A DNA stretch of 30,411 bases from DATGHS01 sp035307785 (GTDB lineage Bacteria; Planctomycetota; Planctomycetia; Gemmatales; Gemmataceae): positions 1-30,411 of the forward strand of contig DATGHS010000397.1 of the NCBI GenBank assembly GCA_035307785.1, in the 5' to 3' direction. The first letter of the stretch is position 1; each line of letters opens with the position of its first letter. The notes under the pieces were generated by a model, which ran no database searches, had not been told where the DNA came from, and saw only the letters and a program-made list of their open reading frames with translations. The position numbers were made by a program, and so were the translations under genes. Below are positions 15,768 through 24,621 of this stretch, piece after piece.

Positions 15768-17330
15768 ATGGATTACTTGCTTCCAACGATCCTGATCCTT
15801 GCCCTGGCGGGCTTTGGCTGCCGAATTGGCCGCCGAAAACCAACCCGTCAGACAACGGGTGATCGTTCCGGTGCGGTTCACGAACAGCACCTCTATCTTT
15901 TTCAGGGCGGCCAACTCAGCGAGTCCGAAGTCGAATCGGCCCGAGTCGCAATCGAAAAGGAATTGAAAGATAATCGACCGGCAAACGTCCTGGCAGCAAT
16001 GAAAGCCGGAACGGGCTTTGCGGTTTGGGTGCAGGCCCTGGGACAAATCAGGACGTTTGACGCGGCCAGCATATTAGAAAAACAATTACAGCATTCGATC
16101 ACCACCGATCCCCAGGAGCAGGCGTGGTACTGGCTCGATGCGACGCGCGCTTTGCGGCAACTGGAGCGTAACGATTGCCTGCCAATGTTGTCCGCTTGCG
16201 TTGCCAGAGCCCCTGCTCCGCTGGATCAGTTCCTGGCGGCCGAAGCCGTGTGTTTTTCGGGCTTCATTGACTTTCTGCACGAGGGCGATGCGGCCAAACG
16301 TAGACTGGCCGCCCGCCTGCTGCATCTGTCGCTCGTGGGATTGCGCTCCGGTGTGCAGCCTCACGTTGTCGTCCATGGCCGGTTGGGTGAAGCCGTGTCC
16401 GCGCTTTGGGAGCAACGTTGGGAAGAGGTCGATCCCGTTGCCGTTCGGTGTTTTCGCGAAGCGCTGCGCGTTTTGCAACGGGCCGGGTATCTCGAACGTC
16501 TAGCTGGCGAGGACGAATTGCTATGCGAACGATTGCAGGAACAAATTCGGCAGCTCGATGTGCTGGCGGAGCCGATTGCCGACTGGCTCGACGAAGCGCG
16601 CGTTGCACTTGTGCAGCGATTGAGCGATCGGTCCGCAGACGAGCAGATCGAGTTGCTCCGCGCCGCCGTTGATTTGCGTTGTGACACGGCCGCAGTCGTG
16701 CTACCCCTGCTCGAAGCGGATCGGTTGGGCTGTCCTGATCTGGCCATTGAATCGTTGGCCTACGCAAGGAAAGAGCGCATAGGTGCGTGGCTTTGCCGCT
16801 GGCTCAAACAACGCGGATTCGCAAAAAACTGGAATAGCTGGCGAGGTTGGGGAAAGTTCAATCATGTGGGCAAGGAGATTTATTTGGCGGTGCTGCGAAC
16901 ACTGCGTCATCATCCTTGCGCGGAGGCAGAAAAGCTACTGGTGGAAGCAGGCTCCAGCCATGATCCGAGTATCCGTACGGCGGCCCTGAGCAGCCTTGGC
17001 TGGTTGGAACCGCTCGACCGCAGTGCGGTGCTGCGTTGCTTGCACCAAGGCCGCTTTGCCCATTCATCGGCGGTTCAACGCGCGGCCCAGGCGGCCCTGG
17101 CTCGCTTGGGTGAACGGCAAGCGCTACAGTGGTTTCGCCAACAGCTCGCAGCCGAAAGCAGCGACCGTGTTCATCACATCCTCGATTTGATTGGGCGGGA
17201 AGGCATCGTTTTGCTTTGGCCCGATCTGGATCATTTGGCCGACGCCGAAGACCGCGATATCGCCCATCATGCTTGCGAAACGCTCGAGCTTTTGCGCGAG
17301 GACTTTATCTTTTGTGCGCCGGTTCGCTAA
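15768..17330 (+). CDS. HEAT-repeat protein with N-terminal membrane anchor
   Basis: 520 residues. ATG 15768 is preceded by GAGGAAG at 15754-15760. A hydrophobic stretch at residues about 3-17 (LLPTILILALAGF) should anchor it in the membrane, with the rest in the cytoplasm or periplasm (orientation not determined). The remainder is helical with HEAT/PBS-type repeats, best seen at about 385-470 (HDPSIRTAALSSLGWL, SSAVQRAAQAALARLGERQA). Such repeats form superhelical protein-binding scaffolds. It starts 33 nt after proA, yet shares no obvious pathway with it. No catalytic motif was seen and the binding partner is unknown. Confidence 0.78.
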   Translation: MDYLLPTILILALAGFGCRIGRRKPTRQTTGDRSGAVHEQHLYLFQGGQLSESEVESARVAIEKELKDNRPANVLAAMKAGTGFAVWVQALGQIRTFDAASILEKQLQHSITTDPQEQAWYWLDATRALRQLERNDCLPMLSACVARAPAPLDQFLAAEAVCFSGFIDFLHEGDAAKRRLAARLLHLSLVGLRSGVQPHVVVHGRLGEAVSALWEQRWEEVDPVAVRCFREALRVLQRAGYLERLAGEDELLCERLQEQIRQLDVLAEPIADWLDEARVALVQRLSDRSADEQIELLRAAVDLRCDTAAVVLPLLEADRLGCPDLAIESLAYARKERIGAWLCRWLKQRGFAKNWNSWRGWGKFNHVGKEIYLAVLRTLRHHPCAEAEKLLVEAGSSHDPSIRTAALSSLGWLEPLDRSAVLRCLHQGRFAHSSAVQRAAQAALARLGERQALQWFRQQLAAESSDRVHHILDLIGREGIVLLWPDLDHLADAEDRDIAHHACETLELLREDFIFCAPVR

Positions 17331-17429
17331 CTTGTCCTGTTAGGATCCGGCAAGGAGAGAAAAAAAAGCTGAATCGTTAAAATCGATTCGCCGATAAATG
17401 TAGGTGGGGCTGTGTCCGGAGGAGATGGG

Positions 17430-18314
17430 ATGCGCAATCACTGGGTCACAATCTGTATGCTCGGCGGTCTGGCGCTCGCGGGCTGCCGGTCCGGCAATTC
17501 TCCGTACGCCAACGATCCAACGCTCCTGTATTACAAGCCAACGCTTAGCGATTCCGCCTCCGTGCTTGCCGAGCGCACCTCCCGCCGTGAACCGGTCAAA
17601 CCCGCGATGCCGGTGCTCGCGCAAAAGAGCCAGCCGCTGCCGCCGATGGACCCGACGCCTGGCCCGGAGCCCGAGCGCGAGGTTCAACCGGTCTCGGCCA
17701 CGGAAATGAAACCGCTTACCGCCAACAATGAGATTCGTCCGTTGACGGGCAATGTGGTGAACGCACAAGCAATCGCTCCGCTTGAGCCCACAGGCATCAA
17801 ACCGTTGACCAACGCACTACCGGCCCCACCGCTCGTGGCCGCGCCGGCCCCGCAACTGCTGGCCGCAAATTTGCCGACAGCCGAGGTCGCCTCGCAGCCG
17901 GTGGTGGCCAAGTTGCCGGCAAAGGTTGAACCGCCACTCGCGGCCAAGCCGCCGGTGCCTCAAATGCCGCCACCGCCGCCGGTGTTATCGCATCAAATGC
18001 CGGCAAAGAATGTTGACGTTCATGGCCCGTATGCTCATGACCCAGAATACCACTGGCTCCAGGGCGTGCTGGAGAAAAGCTTCAAAGGGTACTACTGTCT
18101 GCGCTATGCCGACAGTTCGGTGGAAGACCCGCACGGAGGCAAAATGCGGCTCGTGGACGACCCACGACTTTCACAATTCCGCGATGGCGACGTACTCCGG
18201 ATCGAAGGCGAAATGGTCCCGGATGCGGAAGACAACCCCCGCGCTCGCTGGGAGAGCCCTTACTATCGCATGAAGAGCGCGGAAATCGTGCAAAAGATCG
18301 GCACCGAAAAGTAA
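17430..18314 (+). CDS. Proline-rich lipoprotein with conserved C-terminal domain
   Basis: 294 residues. ATG 17430 has GGAGGAG at 17418-17424, five nt upstream. An in-frame GTG at 17412 is a less likely start. The lipoprotein signal reads MRNHWVT, a hydrophobic core, then LALAGC. A long linker of about 170 residues, rich in Pro, Ala and Val with LxPLT-type repeats (KPLTANNEIRPLTGN, IKPLTN), is probably disordered and spans the cell wall or periplasm. The last 100 residues form a compact domain (HDPEYHWLQGVLEKS, YYCLRYADSS, RFRDGDVLRIEGEM-like), which may be an OB-fold-like beta barrel by eye. Its stop lies 3 nt from the stop of the convergent WD40 gene. No function assigned. Confidence 0.75.
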   Translation: MRNHWVTICMLGGLALAGCRSGNSPYANDPTLLYYKPTLSDSASVLAERTSRREPVKPAMPVLAQKSQPLPPMDPTPGPEPEREVQPVSATEMKPLTANNEIRPLTGNVVNAQAIAPLEPTGIKPLTNALPAPPLVAAPAPQLLAANLPTAEVASQPVVAKLPAKVEPPLAAKPPVPQMPPPPPVLSHQMPAKNVDVHGPYAHDPEYHWLQGVLEKSFKGYYCLRYADSSVEDPHGGKMRLVDDPRLSQFRDGDVLRIEGEMVPDAEDNPRARWESPYYRMKSAEIVQKIGTEK

Positions 18315-18317
18315 CGC

Positions 18318-19277
18318 TCATTTCGCTGCTGTAAGCGGCGTGATCACCGCCAGTTGATTATCGAGTCCGGTTACTACCGCCTTCCCATCAGCCAAGAATG
18401 CAATGCAATACGCCGGCGACTTCAACTTGAATTGAAAGGTCGATTTACCGGAATTCAAATCCCACGTGTGGATCCAGCCCGCGTAACCAATCGTCGCCAA
18501 AGTCTTGCCGTCACGGGACCAGGCGATGCCGTAAAGATCATCTTCGGTGGGGCCGATCTTCTTTGTCTCTTTGCCGCTGTTGACATCGAGCACGCGCAGG
18601 AACTTGTCCAGCCCCACCGATAGCACACTCTTCCCATCCGGCGTGAAGACCAAACCGGTGACAGCCATTTCCTGTGCCTTAATCGATTTCACTTCCTTCA
18701 TTCCGGCCACGTCCCAGATTTTGACGGTGTTGTCGGCACCGCCGGAAGCCAGGAACTTACCGTCGAAGCCATACGCAATCGCATACACGGAGCCAGCATG
18801 GGCGCCGAGGTTTTTGATCTCTTTGCCGTCGGCTGGGTTCCAGAGACGAACGGTTTTGTCGGCACTGCCGGAGGCCAGTTGTTTGCCATCCGGACTAAAG
18901 GCGATTTGATCGATGATATCTGTAAGGCCCTGTTTGATATCTTGCAGCAGCTTTCCATCGGGCAGGCTCCAGATCTTGATCGTTTTGTCGAGGCTAGAGG
19001 AAGCGAGCATTTTGCCCTGCGGATGGAAGGCCACGCAGTAAACGGGCCCCGTGTGCCCAATCGGGCCGCCGAGCGTCAACGTGTTTTTACCGGAGGCGAT
19101 ATCCCAAAGCTTGACCGTGCCGTCGAAGCCGGCAGTCGCCAGCGTTTTGCCGTCCGGGCTGACGGCCACACTGTGCACTTTGTCCGAATGACCACGGAAT
19201 TCTGTGGCGTATTGTGCAAGGCATGATGCACTAAACACGAAGGGCAGTATCAAGGCGCTCAACAAGCGAGTGAACAT
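18318..19277 (-). CDS. Exported seven-bladed WD40 propeller
   Basis: 319 residues on the minus strand. The ATG at 19277 is taken (GGGGA upstream) because it begins a signal peptide: MFTRLLSA, a hydrophobic core, then SCLAQ. Seven WD40 repeats fill the rest, such as HSDKVHSVAVSPDGKTLATA, HTGPVYCVAFHPQGKMLASS and LTDIIDQIAFSPDGKQLASG, so the whole mature protein is one propeller, a protein-interaction platform in the periplasm or cell exterior. It starts 22 nt after the putA stop, so it is probably translated from the putA transcript. It has no cytochrome domain, unlike the propeller at 5298. The partner is unknown. Confidence 0.88.
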   Translation of the reverse strand: MFTRLLSALILPFVFSASCLAQYATEFRGHSDKVHSVAVSPDGKTLATAGFDGTVKLWDIASGKNTLTLGGPIGHTGPVYCVAFHPQGKMLASSSLDKTIKIWSLPDGKLLQDIKQGLTDIIDQIAFSPDGKQLASGSADKTVRLWNPADGKEIKNLGAHAGSVYAIAYGFDGKFLASGGADNTVKIWDVAGMKEVKSIKAQEMAVTGLVFTPDGKSVLSVGLDKFLRVLDVNSGKETKKIGPTEDDLYGIAWSRDGKTLATIGYAGWIHTWDLNSGKSTFQFKLKSPAYCIAFLADGKAVVTGLDNQLAVITPLTAAK

Positions 19278-19299
19278 TTCAATCCCCAATTGGAATCAG

Positions 19300-22299
19300 C
19301 TAGCGATGGTTTGCAGAAGCGTCGTTCAGCACCGGTGTGAACCCATGCCGCATGGTATTCTCGGTGATCGAGCGTGGCAACAAGAATTGCAACAAATAAT
19401 CCGGCCCGCCGGCCTTGGAACCAATGCCCGACAGCTTGAACCCACCGAACGGTTGGCGCTCTACCAGTGCCCCCGTGATCTTACGATTAATATAGAGATT
19501 GCCGACGCGAAATTCCCGGCGAACCCGGCGAATGCTTTCGGGGCTGCGCGAAAACAGGCCGCCGGTGAGCGCGTACGAGGTGGCGTTGGCAATGTCGAGT
19601 GCTTCGTTCAAGTCGCGTGCGCGAATGACGCTCAACACTGGACCGAATATTTCTTCGCGGGCTATAGTCGCTTGCGGCGAGACATCGGCAAAGACGTGCG
19701 GCGGCACGAAGCTGCCTTGCTGGGTCAGGGCACCGGCATCGGCAGCAAAAGCCAGCTTGGCCTCGTTTTTCCCTTTCTCGATCATCCCCAGAATGCGGTC
19801 ACGAGCCTCCATGTCGATAACGGGGCCGACGAAACAGCCCGGATCGTCAGCCGGGGCCATCTTCAAGCTTCGGGTCGCCTCGATCAGGCGCGGCAGGAAG
19901 GCGTCGTAGATCGGCTCCAGCACGACGGCCCGCGAGCAAGCCGAGCATTTTTGCCCGGCATAAAAGAAGGCGCTCTCGACCACACCCTTTACCGCTTCGT
20001 CGAGATCGGCGTCGGCATCGACGATAATCGCATTCTTGCCACCCATTTCGGCAATCACGCGCTTGACATGTTCCTGCCCGGCCGGAGTCGCTGACGCTTC
20101 GTAATTGATCGCCAGGCCCACGCCGCGCGAACCGGTGAAAGCGATCACGGCCACATCGCGATGATTCACCAGCGTCGGGCCTACTTCTTCGCCGATGCCA
20201 GGGAGAAAATGCAGCACGCCTTTTGGCAAGCCGACTGATTGAAAAATCTCCATCAGCTTAACGGCCACGACTGATGATTGCTCTGCGGGCTTCATAATAA
20301 CCGGGTTGCCCGTCACCAGGGCGGCCGTCGTCATACCGCACAGGATGGCGAGCGGAAAGTTCCAGGGCGAAATCACTACGGTCACGCCGCGCGGTTCGTT
20401 GAAGTATTCGTTGTCTTCACCCGGAACGTCGTGACGGATAGGGCTCGCCAAACGGATCATTTCACGCGCGTAATATTCGCAGAAGTCAATCGCTTCGGCC
20501 ACGTCGGCGTCGGCCTCGCGCCACGGTTTACCGCATTCGTAAACTTCCCAGGCAGAAAGCTCAAACCGGCGGCGGCGCATCACCTTGGCGGCGTCGAACA
20601 GGTACCGGGATCGCTCCGCGGCCGGCGTGTCGCGCCAGGCGGGAAATGCGGCATTCGCGGCCGCGACCGCCGCTTCGGCATCTTCCTTCTTTGCCAGTGC
20701 AAATGTGCCGACAATCTGGTCCCAATGCGAGGGATTGTGCGACTCCATTCGGCCACCACCTGGCTTTTCTTCGCCATTGATCACCAATAAATGATGCCGC
20801 CCAAACTGCGAGGCTACCCCGCGCAGCGCATCTTGCATCGCGCGGCGGTTTTCTTCGCGGCTGAAATCGGATACGGGCTCATTATGGAAGCCGCGATGTT
20901 TGTCTTCGCCTTCGGCGGCCGGCGAATGAGACGCATGAGACCGAGGATTCATGAGCAATTGCACCTCAGGTTTGTATTCCTGAAAGCTGGCCCGCAGGAA
21001 GGATTCGTTCGACGTGTTTTCGAGCAAGCGCCGCACGAGGTACGCCATGCCGGGCAGAAGCTGGCCAAAAGGCGCATAGATCCGCAGGCGCTGGCCCATA
21101 CCCACCAGCGCATCCTTCACCGGATCGGCCATGCCGTAGAGCATCTGAAACTCGAAGCTGCTCTTCGGCAAGTCCATTTCATGCGCCATCGCCATGGCAA
21201 ATGCAATGCTGCGTATATTGTGCGAGCCGAAAGCTGGCCGCAGATCCTCGTGATTCTCCAGCAGGAAGCGCGTGAGAGTCTCGTAATGTGCATCTGTCTC
21301 CCATTTTTCAATGAAGACTGGTGCCGGCCAGTGATTTTGGGCGGCGATAACGGTTTCAAAATCCCAATAGGCGCCCTTCACCAGCCGTACCCAAACGCTG
21401 GTGTCGCGCTGCCGAACCCATTCGAGCAGTTGCTGTAGATCGCGCTCCGTATCATGCAAGTACGCCTGCATCGCAATGCCGACATCCGCCCAGTCGCGGA
21501 ATTCCGGTTCCAGCAAGATCTCGCGAAATATCCGTAGCGTCTCGTCCTTGAAGGCGAATTGCTCCATGTCGAAATTAACGAAAGCGCCTTTGGATCGGGC
21601 GAGTTTCAATATTGGCCGCAATCTCATGCAGACGGCACGGCTCGTTCCGGCCGGATCAATGGGGTCGAACTGGCTGTACAGAGAAGAGAGCTTGATCGAG
21701 ACGTTGACTCGTGGAATTGGCCCATTCTGATCGCAGTCAATCGCCGGGTCTTCCGGCCAGGCATTGACCTCCCGAGTCAATCCGGCGATCAGGTCGAGGT
21801 ACTGCTGTGCATACTCGTCGGCCTCAGTTTCGGTAATCGTCGCTTCACCGAGCAAGTCAATGGTGAAGGCGAAGTGATGTTGCCGCAGCCGGGCGATGGC
21901 CTGCAGCGCTTCCGGCAAGTTCGAGCCAGCCATGAATTTGTGAGCCAGCCGCTCCGCGTTCATCCGCGCCAGCCAAGCCAATAATCTGCCCGGCACGCCG
22001 TGCGCGGGCAGCCGGTGTAGCAGGAAGCGAAGGACCGCCGGCAGCCGGTTGTCCACTTCCGCGAAATACTCCTGAAGATGTCGGGCAATCGATTCCGGTG
22101 TTTTCAGCAGCGGCAAGGCATCGATAAAGCGAAAGAGTTGCACCTTGATGGCTTCATCGGACATGCTTAAGGCCATCATCTGATCGTCGAACCAGGCCGG
22201 CGTGAACGGAATCGGACCGGTGCGATTGAGGCGGGCGAAGATTTCGCTGCCGTACGCCCGCGTCAACTCTTCGAAGCCGTTCTCCGCTGACTGGTTCAT
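19300..22299 (-). CDS. putA: Bifunctional proline dehydrogenase / glutamate-gamma-semialdehyde dehydrogenase
   Basis: 999 residues on the minus strand. The start is taken at ATG 22299 (AAGG upstream); the open frame before it reaches 22440 but has no resemblance to the family. The enzyme oxidises proline to P5C (FAD) and then glutamate-semialdehyde to glutamate (NAD+). The PRODH barrel (about 85-450) shows PRVNVSIKLSSLYSQ, VRLVKGAYWDFE and FEFQMLYGM. The P5C dehydrogenase half (about 500-990) shows VVISPWNFPLAILCGM, VIMKPAEQSS, FTGSRGVG, IAEMGGKN and the catalytic Cys in GQKCSACSR (C785). The C-terminus ends RQPFGGFKLSGIGSKAGG, typical of PutA. There is no N-terminal DNA-binding domain, so it is a two-domain, non-repressor type. 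It is head-to-head with the kinase gene across about 80 nt. Confidence 0.96.
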   Translation of the reverse strand: MNQSAENGFEELTRAYGSEIFARLNRTGPIPFTPAWFDDQMMALSMSDEAIKVQLFRFIDALPLLKTPESIARHLQEYFAEVDNRLPAVLRFLLHRLPAHGVPGRLLAWLARMNAERLAHKFMAGSNLPEALQAIARLRQHHFAFTIDLLGEATITETEADEYAQQYLDLIAGLTREVNAWPEDPAIDCDQNGPIPRVNVSIKLSSLYSQFDPIDPAGTSRAVCMRLRPILKLARSKGAFVNFDMEQFAFKDETLRIFREILLEPEFRDWADVGIAMQAYLHDTERDLQQLLEWVRQRDTSVWVRLVKGAYWDFETVIAAQNHWPAPVFIEKWETDAHYETLTRFLLENHEDLRPAFGSHNIRSIAFAMAMAHEMDLPKSSFEFQMLYGMADPVKDALVGMGQRLRIYAPFGQLLPGMAYLVRRLLENTSNESFLRASFQEYKPEVQLLMNPRSHASHSPAAEGEDKHRGFHNEPVSDFSREENRRAMQDALRGVASQFGRHHLLVINGEEKPGGGRMESHNPSHWDQIVGTFALAKKEDAEAAVAAANAAFPAWRDTPAAERSRYLFDAAKVMRRRRFELSAWEVYECGKPWREADADVAEAIDFCEYYAREMIRLASPIRHDVPGEDNEYFNEPRGVTVVISPWNFPLAILCGMTTAALVTGNPVIMKPAEQSSVVAVKLMEIFQSVGLPKGVLHFLPGIGEEVGPTLVNHRDVAVIAFTGSRGVGLAINYEASATPAGQEHVKRVIAEMGGKNAIIVDADADLDEAVKGVVESAFFYAGQKCSACSRAVVLEPIYDAFLPRLIEATRSLKMAPADDPGCFVGPVIDMEARDRILGMIEKGKNEAKLAFAADAGALTQQGSFVPPHVFADVSPQATIAREEIFGPVLSVIRARDLNEALDIANATSYALTGGLFSRSPESIRRVRREFRVGNLYINRKITGALVERQPFGGFKLSGIGSKAGGPDYLLQFLLPRSITENTMRHGFTPVLNDASANHR

Positions 22300-22380
22300 G
22301 CCTTCAATTCCCTTTGTCCATCGACAGTGCGTTTCCCTAAGATGCGACGGTGGGTGTTTGCAATTGCAGGTATTCTCTTC

Positions 22381-23232
22381 ATGGCGATCACGCGAATCGG
22401 TGCATATTCCATCGTGGCTGAACTGGGCAAGGGGGCCCACAGCACCATTTTACACATTCGCCGCAAGGAGGATGGCCGGGCCTATGCGCTCAAGCTCGTG
22501 CCCATTGAGACGCCCGAAGATCGCAAGTTTCAGGAGCAGGCTGAGCATGAGTTTCGCGTCTCGCAGATGCTGGAGCATCCAAACCTGATCAAGATTTATT
22601 GCCTGGAAGCGCAGAAGGACTGGTTGTTTCGCATTCGCAAGGTGCTTTTACTGATCGAATTCGTCAACGGCAAGACGCTGAACAACGTGAAGACCGTGTC
22701 GCTGCAACAATTGGTGCCGATATTTGTACAAGTGGCGTCAGCACTGGTGCACATGCACCGCCGAGGGGTTTTCCACGCCGACCTGAAGCCAAATAATATC
22801 ATGGTGACGCGGAACGGGCAGGCGAAGGTGATCGACTACGGTCTGGCCTGGATTCGCGGCGAAAGCAAAGGCCGCGTGCAGGGCACGCCAGAATATATGG
22901 CCCCCGAAACGACATCTCTTGGCATGGTAAATGAAAAGACCGACATCTTCAATTTCGGCGCCACGATGTATCGGCTCGTGACGTGGAAGCTGCCGCCATC
23001 ACTGCTCCCGGCTCCTGGGACGCCGCGGCTTAACGCCAAGAGCTATGCGCAGCTCCTGAAGCCAGTCGCGGAGTTGAACCCGCAGGCACCGAAGGAGCTG
23101 TGCGATCTGATTCACCAATGCTTGTCGTTCACGCCGGAGAACCGGCCCGAGCGGATGAGCGAAATTCAAGGCGCTTTGGATCGCATCGCCGAAGCGCTTG
23201 GCCCGCCGGAACAGGAAGAAATTGCACTGTAA
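22381..23232 (+). CDS. Serine/threonine protein kinase (HAD and DYG variants)
   Basis: 283 residues from ATG 22381 (CAGGT upstream). Starts at 22327 and 22342 are in frame but add residues with no kinase content, and the MAITRIGAYSIVAELG start fits planctomycete kinases. Motifs in order: Gly loop ELGKGAHST, Lys38 in YALKLVP, helix Glu in the QEQAEHEF segment, HADLKPNNIM with D134, IDYGLAW with D152, and GTPEYMAPE. The catalytic Asp residues are kept, but the loop reads HAD instead of HRD and the magnesium motif DYG instead of DFG, so activity is plausible but not assured. There is no membrane segment, sensor domain or signal peptide, so it looks like a soluble single-domain kinase of unknown substrate. 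It is divergent from putA and followed by a hairpin terminator. Confidence 0.9.
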   Translation: MAITRIGAYSIVAELGKGAHSTILHIRRKEDGRAYALKLVPIETPEDRKFQEQAEHEFRVSQMLEHPNLIKIYCLEAQKDWLFRIRKVLLLIEFVNGKTLNNVKTVSLQQLVPIFVQVASALVHMHRRGVFHADLKPNNIMVTRNGQAKVIDYGLAWIRGESKGRVQGTPEYMAPETTSLGMVNEKTDIFNFGATMYRLVTWKLPPSLLPAPGTPRLNAKSYAQLLKPVAELNPQAPKELCDLIHQCLSFTPENRPERMSEIQGALDRIAEALGPPEQEEIAL

Positions 23233-23241
23233 GAATGGGAG

Positions 23242-23265
23242 GCCCAGGGACTGGCGTCCCTGGGC
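23242..23265. terminator. Terminator hairpin, copy 1 of GCCCAGGGAC family
   Basis: Stem GCCCAGGGAC (23242-23251) with GTCCCTGGGC (23256-23265) and loop TGGC, ten perfect pairs, followed by TTTCT. It lies just after the kinase stop (23232). The same stem appears at 24431 and 27243. Confidence 0.75.
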
Positions 23266-23295
23266 TTTCTGGTGGTTGAGTTGTTTGAGGTGAGT

Positions 23296-24405
23296 ATGAG
23301 CAAGCCTTGGATCGCCGACCGGATGCATTCGATTGAGCTGTCCGGCATTCGCAAAGTTTTCGAACTGGCGCGCTCCTTAAAGGATCCGGTGGATTTCAGC
23401 ATCGGCCAGCCGCATTTTGATGTTCCCGAACCCATCAAAGCAGCAGCCAAGGCAGCTATCGACCGCGGGGCCAACGGCTACACCGTCACGCAAGGGATCC
23501 CGCAACTGCGCGATCGACTCGCAGCCGACGTGCAGGAAAAGTATGGCCACGCAGATCGCGCCGTCATGGTAACAAGCGGCACATCGGGTGCATTGACGTT
23601 GGCACTCCTCACGTCCGTGAACCCAGGCGACGAGGTGATTGTCTTCGATCCTTATTTCGTCTCTTATCCTCACATGGTCACGCTCGCCGGCGGCCGGATG
23701 GTGCCAGTCGAGACCTTACCCGACTTTGAAATCGACCTGAATCGGGCGAAACAAGCTATTACGCCGAAGACGAAAGCCATTCTCGTCAACAGCCCCGGCA
23801 ATCCGACCGGTGTCGTATTGAAGCCCGAAACCCTTCGCGGCCTTGCGGAACTCGCCGCGAGGCATGACCTGTTACTAATCAGCGACGAAATCTATCATTC
23901 CTTTTGCTACGATCAGCCGTTTCATAGTCCGGCCGAGTTTCACCCGGACGTTCTAGTGGTCGATGGCTTCGGCAAGAGTTATGGCATGACCGGCTGGCGC
24001 ATGGGCTTCGCCCATGGCCCGAAGCGGCTGATTGACGAGATGATCAAGCTCCAACAGTTCACGTTCGTGTGTGCCCCCAGCATCGCGCAGCATGCTTGCA
24101 TAACGGCACTGGATTTCGACGTGTCCTCCGTCGTGACCGATTACCGGCAAAAGCGCGACCGCATTTGTGCGGGCCTCAAGGGACATTATGACTTTGTCAC
24201 GCCTGCCGGGGCATTCTATGTCTTTCCCCGAGTTCCCTCCGGCACAGGCACGGAGTTCGTCGAAAAGGCGATTTGCAACAATTTGCTGACGATTCCTGGC
24301 AAAACCTTTAGCACCCGCGATACGCATTTCCGACTCAGTTATGCCGTGCCGGATTCCACAATTGATCGGGGAATTGAAATTCTGAGACGCCTCGCGCGTC
24401 TCTAA
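23296..24405 (+). CDS. Class I/II pyridoxal-phosphate aminotransferase
   Basis: 369 residues. ATG 23296 is preceded by GAGGTG and gives MSKPWIADRM; an in-frame TTG at 23272 adds eight residues with no family content. It is a fold-type I aminotransferase acting in the cytoplasm, moving an amino group between an amino acid and a 2-oxo acid. Motifs: GQPHFDVPEPIKAAAK near residue 34, GYTVTQGIPQLR, SGTSGALTL, NSPGNPTG, ISDEIYH, and the PLP-lysine stretch GFGKSYGMTGWRMGF with K227. The conserved Arg for the substrate carboxylate lies in FRLSYAV near the end. Substrate specificity cannot be read from sequence alone. The gene lies between two copies of the repeated hairpin terminator, suggesting a single-gene unit. 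Confidence 0.93.
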   Translation: MSKPWIADRMHSIELSGIRKVFELARSLKDPVDFSIGQPHFDVPEPIKAAAKAAIDRGANGYTVTQGIPQLRDRLAADVQEKYGHADRAVMVTSGTSGALTLALLTSVNPGDEVIVFDPYFVSYPHMVTLAGGRMVPVETLPDFEIDLNRAKQAITPKTKAILVNSPGNPTGVVLKPETLRGLAELAARHDLLLISDEIYHSFCYDQPFHSPAEFHPDVLVVDGFGKSYGMTGWRMGFAHGPKRLIDEMIKLQQFTFVCAPSIAQHACITALDFDVSSVVTDYRQKRDRICAGLKGHYDFVTPAGAFYVFPRVPSGTGTEFVEKAICNNLLTIPGKTFSTRDTHFRLSYAVPDSTIDRGIEILRRLARL

Positions 24406-24428
24406 CAAGAAAGGACAGCATTTGTCGA

Positions 24429-24456
24429 AAGCCCAGGGACGGAAGTCCCTGGGCTT
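24429..24456. terminator. Terminator hairpin, copy 2 of GCCCAGGGAC family
   Basis: A twelve-pair stem, AAGCCCAGGGAC (24429-24440) with GTCCCTGGGCTT (24445-24456), loop GGAA, then CGCCC with no T-run. It lies 23 nt after the aminotransferase stop. The stem matches the copies at 23242 and 27243; only the loop differs. Confidence 0.72.
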
Positions 24457-24621
24457 CGCCCGTTACAGACTTCGGATTGACGGGATTTACCAAAGCGTCA
24501 AAATAACGGATGTATTGCGATTCCGCTCCATTTGGCGCAGGAAACGTCAGGAAATAATGGCCGAATTCCGCCTGGCGCGTGCCATGCCGTGAACCGGCCA
24601 GAGGAAAGGATAGCAAACAAC

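Noticed and set aside
19204..21438. Several plus-strand frames inside putA
   Set aside because: Shadows of the minus-strand gene, whose frame carries all PRODH and P5C dehydrogenase motifs.
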